Assembly: GCA_016711345.1 (NCBI GenBank)
Contig: JADJTD010000001.1
Location: 1,178,001-1,242,000 of the forward strand
DNA: 64,000 nucleotides
From: Chloracidobacterium sp.
GTDB taxonomy: Bacteria; Acidobacteriota; Blastocatellia; Pyrinomonadales; Pyrinomonadaceae
Direction of reading: 5' to 3'
The notes beneath the pieces were generated by a model that was given only the letters and a program-made list of their open reading frames with translations, was not told the DNA's origin and did no database searches. Position numbers and translations under genes: made by a program. Shown here in pieces: positions 33,976 to 41,503 of this stretch. The number at the start of each line of letters is the position of its first letter. Position 1 is the first letter of the stretch.

Positions 33976-34548
33976 TTATTGTTGAACGGGTTGAGCGCGG
34001 TAACGGGTGAGAATAGAAGTTACATAATTTTTTGTCGAAGGTATTCCTATGCGTTCAATAAAATCATTTTCTGAGATCGCTGCAGCATCAATATCTTTGG
34101 TCCAATCTTCGACGCGGCTCGCTCCGGCATTATAGGCGGCAAGCATCATCGCGGTTTCTGCCGGACGGCCACGGTAACTCTCTCGCATTTTTTCGAGATA
34201 CCAGCAACCGACTTGAATGTTGCGTTCGGGATCGCGAAGAAGTTCGACAACATTTTCCGACGCCTGTTTTTCGTATTCTCGCAAACCGGTTTCTTTTGCC
34301 CAATCACGAGCAACGCCCGGCGTGACCTGCATTAGACCTACTTCTTCCGCCGCTCCGGTCTTCCATGCTCGGAAATATGTTTCTTCGTATATCAGACTCC
34401 AGACGAGTTTCTCTTCGAGGCGGTAAACGTGAGCTTGTCGCGTGATCAATTCATCATAGCGAGTCACCCAGTACTTAGGAAAAAAATATGCGCCGGCCAA
34501 ACAAACAACCGCCATGACGAATACACACGAAATGATGTACCGGAGCAT
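33976..34548 (-). CDS. Membrane-anchored lytic transglycosylase (SLT domain)
   Basis: Cleaves the glycan strands of peptidoglycan between MurNAc and GlcNAc, forming 1,6-anhydro ends. Seen: an N-terminal membrane anchor (YIISCVFVMAVVCLAGAYFF), the catalytic Glu in LVWSLIYEETYF near residue 56, the GLMQVTPGVARDWA motif, and MMLAAYNAGASRVEDW near residue 150. At 190 residues it is a minimal SLT enzyme without an added binding domain. It lies 2 bp after a 74-codon gene and 1 bp before the amidohydrolase gene, so all three are probably co-transcribed. Confidence 0.92.
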   Translation of the reverse strand: MLRYIISCVFVMAVVCLAGAYFFPKYWVTRYDELITRQAHVYRLEEKLVWSLIYEETYFRAWKTGAAEEVGLMQVTPGVARDWAKETGLREYEKQASENVVELLRDPERNIQVGCWYLEKMRESYRGRPAETAMMLAAYNAGASRVEDWTKDIDAAAISENDFIERIGIPSTKNYVTSILTRYRAQPVQQ

Positions 34549-34550
34549 TA

Positions 34551-34775
34551 TTAACCTTCCTTGACCTTTCGAGTGCGTCTTGGAGCAGTCGCGACCTTCT
34601 TGTAAGCAACCTTTGGCTCAAGAACAAGTGCGGATTCGGGCAGAACCTTACTTTGTGCAGGCGACGAACCGGCGCGCACATGTCCTACAAAAAGATCCAT
34701 GTCGTAATCTGCTTCGAGAGCCATCTCGCGACGTATCTCGAGCAGCATCTCCAAAAATTTTGGCCTGCGATACAT
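34551..34775 (-). CDS. Small basic protein of unknown function in the transglycosylase operon
   Basis: A 74-residue protein: helical N-terminus MYRRPKFLEMLLEIRREMAL, then ADYDMDLFVGHVRAG, and a Lys/Arg/Ala-rich tail (ATAPRRTRKVKEG). No family is recognised. The 2-bp spacing to the lytic transglycosylase gene argues for a real, co-expressed gene. The basic tail could contact nucleic acid or a membrane; this is speculation. Confidence 0.6.
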   Translation of the reverse strand: MYRRPKFLEMLLEIRREMALEADYDMDLFVGHVRAGSSPAQSKVLPESALVLEPKVAYKKVATAPRRTRKVKEG

Positions 34776-34844
34776 ACCTTGTCCAAGGCTTAATTGTTAT
34801 CCGCAGTGTGCGGGTTCGTCAAACGAACCTATTTCACAAACCCT

Positions 34845-37352
34845 TTATTGGATCAATGAGATCGCAGGAATATCACTAAAGACCGCTCCGGGGATCTCAA
34901 ATTGCTGACCCTCGATCAGAAATTCTCTGAGTTTTTCATAGGGCATAGGTTTAGCAAAGAGGAAGCCTTGTCCGCCTTCACAGTCAAGCATCTGTAATTT
35001 TTTAAGCTGAGATTCGGTCTCGACGCCCTCAGCTATGACACCTAAATTTAGATTTCGAGCGAGGGTCACAATTGCACGAACGATCTCATCATTTCCGCCT
35101 TCGTCATCGATCATTGAAACAAAGGATCTGTCGATCTTTAGTTTTGAGATCGGAAGTTTCATCAGATAGCTAAGGTTGGAATATCCGGTTCCAAAATCGT
35201 CAATGTCGATTTCTATCCCTAAGTCACGAAGCCTGTTTAGCATCTCAACTGCCCGATCGGCATGTTCAAAAAACACGGATTCTGTAATTTCAAGTTTTAA
35301 GTCCTTCGGCAAAAAAGCAGTTTCATCGAGAATTCCCTCGATACTTTTGACCAATGACTGCTGGGCAAATTGCCGACACGACAGATTCACGCTCATAGAT
35401 AATGGAACATCATTTCCTATCTCATCTTTTAACGACCCGATCTCCTGGCAGCCACGACGGAGCACTTGTTCGCAAAGCCGGTCGATAAGGCCTATCTCCT
35501 CGGCAAGCGGGATAAATTTTCCGGGCGACACTTTACCAAGTTTCGGATGGTTCCAACGGGCAAGAGCCTCGACGCCTTCGAGCCTTCCGGTTGCCAGTGC
35601 ATAGATCGGCTGGTAGCAGACGACTATTTCCTCGCGTTCTACAGCACGACGCAAGTCTGTTTCAAGCTGTAATATCTCCTTGGCTGCACTGTGCATCTTT
35701 TCATCAAATACCTCGTGCCTTGCCTTGCCGGCGCGCTTGGCCTGATACATTGCTGTGTCTGCGTCGCGCATGATGTCTTCCGAGACAAGATGTTTTTCAG
35801 ATGCGTGAAGTATTCCAATACTAGCCGAGCTGTAAACTTCGTGACCGCGAAGATTGAATGCCATTGCGAATTTCTTTTGGATCCTCTCGGCAATTCGTGT
35901 TACTTCGTTAATGTCGTATCTTCCTTGTACGAGAATCGTAAATTCGTCTCCGCCGAGACGGGCGACAATATCCTCGGGACGCATACATTCGATAAGCCTG
36001 GCTGCTATTTCCTTTAGCAGGTCGTCCCCGATAAGATGGCCCAAACTATCGTTGACATACTTAAAGCGGTCAAGATCGATAAACAGGACGCTCACCTTGT
36101 AGTCCTGAACTTCGCGGACCTTATCGAGGGCATCGCTAAGATGCTTCATGAAAAATGCACGATTGGGCAAGCCGGTCAATGCATCGTGGGTTGCTTCATG
36201 CTGCAGTTTCTCCTCGGCAGACTTTCTTGCTGTAATGTCCTGTATCTGAAAGATCAGATTAGGATGTTCAGATTTTCCATCGCTGGCAGTCGATACGCTC
36301 CAAGACGTCCAAACAATGTGACCATTTTTATGGATATAGCGCCGTTCTTTTTGATAGCTGGCGATCTTACCGATGAGTAGCTCGTGGACCTTGACCAAAG
36401 CATCACCCAGATCGTCCTGCATCATCATCGAATGAAAGTCAGAAGCCAAAAATTCCTCTTCCGAATAACCAAGGATCTTGATCATGGCGCGGTTGACCTT
36501 TAGCCATTTTCCCGCCGGAGCGACCAGGGCGATGCCGATCGGAGCATAATTGAACGCACTACGGAAACGCTCCTCCGACTCACGAAGAGCATCAGACTGA
36601 GTTTCTAGGACCTTGGCGTATTCTTCTGCCTGCTCAGCTTGCTGCATCGAAATCTCGACATTCTTCAGATACATTTTGTACGAGAGGAATACAAAGAAAA
36701 TGACAGGTAGAGCTGCCAATACGATCCCAAGGCCCATTGTCTTGGTTAAGACTACAAGAATGCCCGCACCGGCGGCGCCGATAAAATAGGAGAAAAATGT
36801 CCAGACATATTTCGTCTTCCAGGTTTCCCACGGCGGGATGTTTTCCTTAAGCGATGCGTGTGTCGAAGCGAGAGCGGTATTGACTAGAAATTGAACAAGT
36901 GCGATCAGAGAAAGCGCGACAATTTGGTTGTCCCAAAAAAATGCACGTCCGTCAAATGTATTTTCAGTGTAGAGGCCAAACAACCTCAACACGACCACGA
37001 CCACGGACGTCGATACAGCCATCGTAGCCGCATTAAAGAATACGGTGATCTTACGATTGCAAAAGCGCCATGCCGAGGCCATTGCCTCCACCGCAGCCAG
37101 AAGGATCGCGAACTCGCCACCATATAACAAGAGAACTAAAAAAATAAATGTGTCGGAAACCGAGACATGTGACTTAAACCTTGGTATCTGTACTGTGGCC
37201 CGCGAACCCACCGCGATAGTGAATACTGCAAGTAGCACCAGATAAAAATCGATCCGAGCAGTCTCGATATTTGTCAAGGCAAACAAAACGCACAGAGTCC
37301 CGACGACAATCACTGCCGCCATAAACCGTTCTGAGCTTTTTGACCTATCCAT
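34845..37352 (-). CDS. Membrane PAS-GGDEF-EAL protein (copy 1)
   Basis: An 835-residue protein that may make and/or degrade cyclic-di-GMP. Seen: about eight transmembrane helices in residues 10-235 (VSVSDTFIFLVLLLYGGEF is a hallmark segment); a short coiled linker; a PAS domain at about 265-380 (FRSAFNYAPIGIALV, YSEEEFLASDF); a GGDEF domain at about 395-555 with RLGGDEF and an RxxD site (RPED) five residues earlier; and an EAL domain at about 570-820 with GVEALARWNHP, LEITESVFF and DDFGTGYSNLSYL. Both catalytic motifs look intact. It is paralogous along its whole length to the next gene upstream, consistent with a tandem duplication. Confidence 0.92.
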   Translation of the reverse strand: MDRSKSSERFMAAVIVVGTLCVLFALTNIETARIDFYLVLLAVFTIAVGSRATVQIPRFKSHVSVSDTFIFLVLLLYGGEFAILLAAVEAMASAWRFCNRKITVFFNAATMAVSTSVVVVVLRLFGLYTENTFDGRAFFWDNQIVALSLIALVQFLVNTALASTHASLKENIPPWETWKTKYVWTFFSYFIGAAGAGILVVLTKTMGLGIVLAALPVIFFVFLSYKMYLKNVEISMQQAEQAEEYAKVLETQSDALRESEERFRSAFNYAPIGIALVAPAGKWLKVNRAMIKILGYSEEEFLASDFHSMMMQDDLGDALVKVHELLIGKIASYQKERRYIHKNGHIVWTSWSVSTASDGKSEHPNLIFQIQDITARKSAEEKLQHEATHDALTGLPNRAFFMKHLSDALDKVREVQDYKVSVLFIDLDRFKYVNDSLGHLIGDDLLKEIAARLIECMRPEDIVARLGGDEFTILVQGRYDINEVTRIAERIQKKFAMAFNLRGHEVYSSASIGILHASEKHLVSEDIMRDADTAMYQAKRAGKARHEVFDEKMHSAAKEILQLETDLRRAVEREEIVVCYQPIYALATGRLEGVEALARWNHPKLGKVSPGKFIPLAEEIGLIDRLCEQVLRRGCQEIGSLKDEIGNDVPLSMSVNLSCRQFAQQSLVKSIEGILDETAFLPKDLKLEITESVFFEHADRAVEMLNRLRDLGIEIDIDDFGTGYSNLSYLMKLPISKLKIDRSFVSMIDDEGGNDEIVRAIVTLARNLNLGVIAEGVETESQLKKLQMLDCEGGQGFLFAKPMPYEKLREFLIEGQQFEIPGAVFSDIPAISLIQ

Positions 37353-37470
37353 TACTAAAACACCTGCCTAGCACAAGACCATTCCAGACCCACAGGGCCG
37401 TTATAGTCATAAGAACTGAAAAAATATGGTGGCGAAGGAGTTGAACGGGAAAGACTTGTCCAAATATGCA

Positions 37471-37498
37471 AAAAAGAAGGCCGATTAACAGCCTTCTT
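37471..37498 (-). terminator. Terminator after copy 2 of the GGDEF/EAL module
   Basis: Stem aagaaggc / gccttctt with a 9-nt loop; on the minus strand it is followed by tttttt. It lies 43 bp after the stop of the acetyltransferase remnant, as the similar hairpin at 40447 lies after the intact acetyltransferase gene. Confidence 0.82.
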
Positions 37499-37541
37499 AA
37501 TTGTCGTCTATTTCACAATGTTTGTCTATTGTTTTCTTATG

Positions 37542-37750
37542 TTAAACAACTAGTGTCCTGGATTGATGTGTTTCCATAAGATCCGCTTTAAAGAAGTTCT
37601 TCCAACCGTGCTCGAAGTCTCCGCGGCTGAGCATTTATATGTTCCAATCGCAGTTAAAGGGTTCAGATTGGGAAGGATGTAGAAAATCCAATCGAATAGG
37701 CTTCTGCAATCGCTGGCGGCCGCACAGTTAGGGTGCCAGGCATCATAGAT
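37542..37750 (-). pseudogene. Decayed 3' remnant of a second acetyltransferase gene
   Basis: The last 30 codons read MLSRGDFEHGWKNFFKAD then LMETHQSRTLVV before a stop. They align without gaps to the end of the intact acetyltransferase at 40500 (MLSNVDFKGAHKSFQRAG then YKNTDQCTTLFV), with 13 of 30 positions identical. Just upstream a stop codon replaces the Cys of NICMLS, and further upstream similarity is only suggestive (PNCAAASDC against GNCTGSKC) and in another frame. The region is therefore a frameshifted, 5'-deleted remnant lying directly after the stop of the second GGDEF/EAL gene. The 92-codon open frame across it is a shadow in the wrong frame. Confidence 0.68.
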
Positions 37751-40299
37751 CACATTTCTAGGCCGGTTTTGATCATCGTTACGTCTGCAAGGTGATCGTG
37801 AAAAACGCTGGTCTGAATCTCTGACCACGGCGAGCCGCCGGCCAGTAATTGTCCGGCAGACGTCGCATCAACCGGTTTCGAAAACAAATACCCTTGGCCA
37901 TATTGGCAACCCAACTTGGCCAACATAGCCTGCTGGCCATTTTCTTCAATACCTTCCGCAATCACCGATTTCTCCAGTTCGGAAGCAAGCGTGATTATTG
38001 TCTTGACGATCGCTCGGCTCTCCTTGTCCATCAACATGCGGCTTACAAAAGACTGGTCAACCTTTAGAACGTCAAATGGAATTCTGTGAAGATAGCTGAG
38101 CGAGGAATAACCCGTTCCGAAATCGTCTATCGATATCTTGACGCCGATATCCTTTAATTTCATTATCATCTCAATAGACATCAGAGTATTTTCCATGACA
38201 GTGGTCTCGGTGATCTCCAATTTCAGCGATCCCGGCATCAGCCCGGATTCGATCAAAACGGCCGTGATCGATTCGACTAAATTCAATTCGGCGAATTGTT
38301 TACCAGACAAGTTAACGCTCAGCGAAAGGTCTGGCATGCGATGTTCCTTCTTCCAGATCGCAAACTGATTGCAAGACTGGCTAAGGATCGAGAGTCCTAT
38401 GGGGACGATCAACCCCGTCTCTTCCGCAAGCGGAACAAAATCCGCGGGCGACACCAACCCTCTTTCCGGGTGAAGCCAACGCGCAAGAGCCTCAAATCCG
38501 GCGATTTCCCCAGACTGAAGATCGATTACAGCTTGGTAGTAGGGCACGATATGCCCATTCTCTAGCGAACGTCTCAGCTCGTTTTCGATAGAAAGAGCGT
38601 TAACCGCCTTCGCGTACATTGACTTACTAAATATCTGATATCGCGCTTTTCCTTTCGCTTTTGCGCTGTACATCGCCGTATCGGCATCGCGCAATACATC
38701 CTCGGGACTTCGGTAACCTGTTTTGGAATAGGCAATTCCCATTGATGCCGACGAGACAAACTCATGCCCCCCAAGATTGAAAGGCTCATTCAGGGAGCCT
38801 TGAATGCGGTCGGAGAGCGCTGTTGCATCTTCAAGTGAGCTTATTCCATCCAAAAGCACTCCGAACTCGTCGCCGCCCAAGCGTGCTACGGTGTCTTCTT
38901 CGCGCAGGCAGGACGACAGTCGCTGGGCAAGATCGATGAGAAGTAGATCGCCATGGTCATGGCCCAGACTGTCGTTAACGATCTTGAACCGGTCGAGGTC
39001 AACAAAGATGACCGCATACTGATAATCCGGCGACATATTGGCTCTTTCCACCGCCATTCTCAAGCGGTCCGAAAACAAAGTCCTGTTTGGTAACCCCGTC
39101 AGAGCGTCGTGAAATGCGGCGTGATGAATGGATTCTTCGGCTTTCTTTCTATCCGAAATATCCTGAATCTGAAAAATCACATGACGCGGTTGCCCGTCGG
39201 CATCATGAACTACAGACGCACTCTGGAGAACCCAGACGGTGTTACCGCTCTTGTGACAGTAGCGTTTTTCGAGTTGATAATTAGATATTTTTCTATCTAA
39301 CAACTGATATAGATTTGCAAGATCGTTCCCCAGATCGCCCGGATGGGTTATCGCCTGAAATCCCTTAACGAGCAGTTCTTCCTCAGTGTAACCGAGCATC
39401 GAGCAGAGAGATTCGTTAACCTGCATCCATTGTCCATCGGGATTGATAACGGCCATTCCGGCGGCATTGTCGAACGCATTGCGAAAATACTCTTCGCTTT
39501 CCTTCAAAGCACGGCTTATGCGTTCTTGTTCGGCTATGTGATGGGACAGTTCTTCTACATGTTTTTCGGCTAGCTCGGCCTGCTTAGCGGCCGCCGCGAC
39601 ATTTTTCAGGTAGGTAGTATATGTAAGATAAACAACCGTCACTATCGGCACAGATGCCAAAAACGCAAAGAGGCCAAAATGACCGATCATCTTGTCAATC
39701 AAACCGGCAGCCGATGCTCCGGCAAAGTAGGTGATCGATGTCCAGAGAAAGCTGTCTTTCCACATCTGCCATATCGGTTTTTTTGCTCTCAGAGCGACCG
39801 CAATGGCAACTAACCCTGAATTCATCACATATTGCAGCAGTCCCATTAGACAAATTACACCAACATATTTCGGCGTAAACTCAGGACCGCTTAGATCGCT
39901 GATCTGCCCGAAGAACAGACGTATCACGAAAACAGTGACAAATGTTGACAAGGTAAAGACCGCAACATTATAGGCAAATGTTAACGGATTCTTTGTTACT
40001 TTGCGCGAAGAAAACAATCCATCAGCCGCAGCCAAAATGATCGCGGCCTCTCCTCCGTAGAGAAGTATGGCAAGAAAAACAAACGTATTCGAAACGGAAA
40101 TGTGACTCTCAACGCGAGGTATTTTTACGTGAACACGTGACGCAAATAGCAGCGTGACCATTGAGAATATCAAATAGCTTTCGCCCAACTCGCCGGCATT
40201 CACTTGAGACAGAGTGAATACAAGGGCCGCTAGACCTGCGGCCGTCACAAAAAGCATAAATAGCTTTGAGGCATCAAACCTGTTGGCTGTATTCATCAA
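37750..40299 (-). CDS. Membrane PAS-GGDEF-EAL protein (copy 2)
   Basis: An 849-residue paralogue of the gene at 34845, with the same order of parts: about eight transmembrane helices (HISVSNTFVFLAILLYGGEA matches the copy 1 hallmark), coiled linker, PAS at about 275-390 (FRNAFDNAAGMAVIN), GGDEF at about 405-565 with RLGGDEF and RxxD site REED, and EAL at about 580-830 with GFEALARWLHP, LEITETTVM and DDFGTGYSSLSYL. All catalytic motifs look intact. It lies downstream of the intact acetyltransferase gene, separated by a terminator, so it probably has its own promoter. Confidence 0.92.
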   Translation of the reverse strand: MMNTANRFDASKLFMLFVTAAGLAALVFTLSQVNAGELGESYLIFSMVTLLFASRVHVKIPRVESHISVSNTFVFLAILLYGGEAAIILAAADGLFSSRKVTKNPLTFAYNVAVFTLSTFVTVFVIRLFFGQISDLSGPEFTPKYVGVICLMGLLQYVMNSGLVAIAVALRAKKPIWQMWKDSFLWTSITYFAGASAAGLIDKMIGHFGLFAFLASVPIVTVVYLTYTTYLKNVAAAAKQAELAEKHVEELSHHIAEQERISRALKESEEYFRNAFDNAAGMAVINPDGQWMQVNESLCSMLGYTEEELLVKGFQAITHPGDLGNDLANLYQLLDRKISNYQLEKRYCHKSGNTVWVLQSASVVHDADGQPRHVIFQIQDISDRKKAEESIHHAAFHDALTGLPNRTLFSDRLRMAVERANMSPDYQYAVIFVDLDRFKIVNDSLGHDHGDLLLIDLAQRLSSCLREEDTVARLGGDEFGVLLDGISSLEDATALSDRIQGSLNEPFNLGGHEFVSSASMGIAYSKTGYRSPEDVLRDADTAMYSAKAKGKARYQIFSKSMYAKAVNALSIENELRRSLENGHIVPYYQAVIDLQSGEIAGFEALARWLHPERGLVSPADFVPLAEETGLIVPIGLSILSQSCNQFAIWKKEHRMPDLSLSVNLSGKQFAELNLVESITAVLIESGLMPGSLKLEITETTVMENTLMSIEMIMKLKDIGVKISIDDFGTGYSSLSYLHRIPFDVLKVDQSFVSRMLMDKESRAIVKTIITLASELEKSVIAEGIEENGQQAMLAKLGCQYGQGYLFSKPVDATSAGQLLAGGSPWSEIQTSVFHDHLADVTMIKTGLEM

Positions 40300-40446
40300 T
40301 GATCTTGGGTTGCGAAGCGAGAATGAGTGAGAGGTGGAGCGGTGTTAGTGTGGGTCAGTGTGCCACTGCACACGATTTTACTGTAGCACACGGTAGAATG
40401 TTAAACAATATTTATTTTCATCCTTGAATAGCGGGTTTCTAAGAAG

Positions 40447-40474
40447 AAAAAAGAAGGCCGGGAACCCGACCTTC
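40447..40474 (-). terminator. Terminator of the acetyltransferase gene
   Basis: Stem gaaggccggg / cccgaccttc (one G-T wobble) followed on the minus strand by tttttt, 26 bp after the stop codon at 40500. Confidence 0.85.
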
Positions 40475-40499
40475 TCCATTTAGCTAATTTGAACCAATA

Positions 40500-41408
40500 T
40501 TATACGAACAACGTCGTACATTGATCGGTATTCTTATACCCTGCCCTTTGAAAGCTCTTGTGAGCTCCTTTGAAATCGACGTTGCTAAGCATGCAGATGT
40601 TCTCCACACGGTTTAGCAATTCGAGCGACAAGGCCGAAAGACACTTAGAGCCGGTACAATTTCCGCGGTAATCGGGCGAGACATAGATGCCTTCTAGGTA
40701 GATGGTGTTGTCGGTTTCAGCAACAATGTCTGCCTTGAAGACCATCTTGTCACCGTCGAGTGCGACGAAAACACGGCCTTGTTGTATCCGGCGAGCGACA
40801 CGTTTGAGAAATCCCTCACGGTCACGGATCATCGGATCAACTCCGCTTTCGATAAACGCAACCTCAGCCTGAGCCTCGGCGACTTCCATCAAATGGTCCA
40901 TCGTCGCATTCTCGATCTTCCACTCGCTTCTTTGAACCGCGAATGGGAACGAGATCTCAAACAATGCCTCGGTGCAGGTCAATCTCGGAGCGTTCACACC
41001 GCCGTCGAGATACTTCCAGAACCTTTCCGCATCGTCTCCGCTCGACATTATCAGGTGGATCGGCGTTTCTGCCTTTCTAGCCGTGATTGCAAGTGCCTTG
41101 AGGGCTTTATCCGAGCGGGCTTCGACAAGCGTCGAGTGACCGATCAAAGCAACTCCTTCGAGCACGCCGGATATATTCCGGTAACCGTAGAATTTGCCTC
41201 TGTTAAGGTCGCTCACGATACCGTTGTCTGTGATCCAGCTAGTCATGACCACCGTGTGTACCGGCCTGAAGCTAAGGAAATTGAGAACTTCCTTTGTGTC
41301 TTCCTGTCGCAACTCACTGACTCTCGTCATATCCGGAGCGACCATCAGATGGGGTGCGATCTTAGATCGCGGTGTTTCGTATATGTTTGCAGTAATTGGA
41401 TTTAGCAT
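40500..41408 (-). CDS. GNAT-family acetyltransferase
   Basis: A 302-residue protein with a C-terminal GNAT fold. Seen: an N-terminal half resembling the FR47/PATATAN-type acetyltransferases (LRQEDTKEVLNFLSFRP, VALIGHSTLVEAR), and the acetyl-CoA region with YLEGIYVSPDYRGNCTGSKC, where the usual Q/RxxGxG/A loop reads RGNCTGS. The end is CMLSNVDFKGAHKSFQRAG. The substrate is unknown. A strong ribosome binding site (aaggagg) precedes the ATG. Its decayed twin lies at 37542, and both are followed by a similar hairpin and then a GGDEF/EAL gene. Confidence 0.83.
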   Translation of the reverse strand: MLNPITANIYETPRSKIAPHLMVAPDMTRVSELRQEDTKEVLNFLSFRPVHTVVMTSWITDNGIVSDLNRGKFYGYRNISGVLEGVALIGHSTLVEARSDKALKALAITARKAETPIHLIMSSGDDAERFWKYLDGGVNAPRLTCTEALFEISFPFAVQRSEWKIENATMDHLMEVAEAQAEVAFIESGVDPMIRDREGFLKRVARRIQQGRVFVALDGDKMVFKADIVAETDNTIYLEGIYVSPDYRGNCTGSKCLSALSLELLNRVENICMLSNVDFKGAHKSFQRAGYKNTDQCTTLFV

Positions 41409-41503
41409 TTTGTTTATCCTCCTTATTACATTTATTTGCTACGATATTATTACTGCATTCCCGGCGTATCATCTCCTAACAGAACACTGTCACCGATGGG
41501 CTT

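Noticed and set aside
37550..37828. 92-codon minus-strand frame after the second GGDEF/EAL gene
   Set aside because: It overlaps the end of that gene, and the similarity to the acetyltransferase end lies in another frame, so the frame is a shadow over a remnant.
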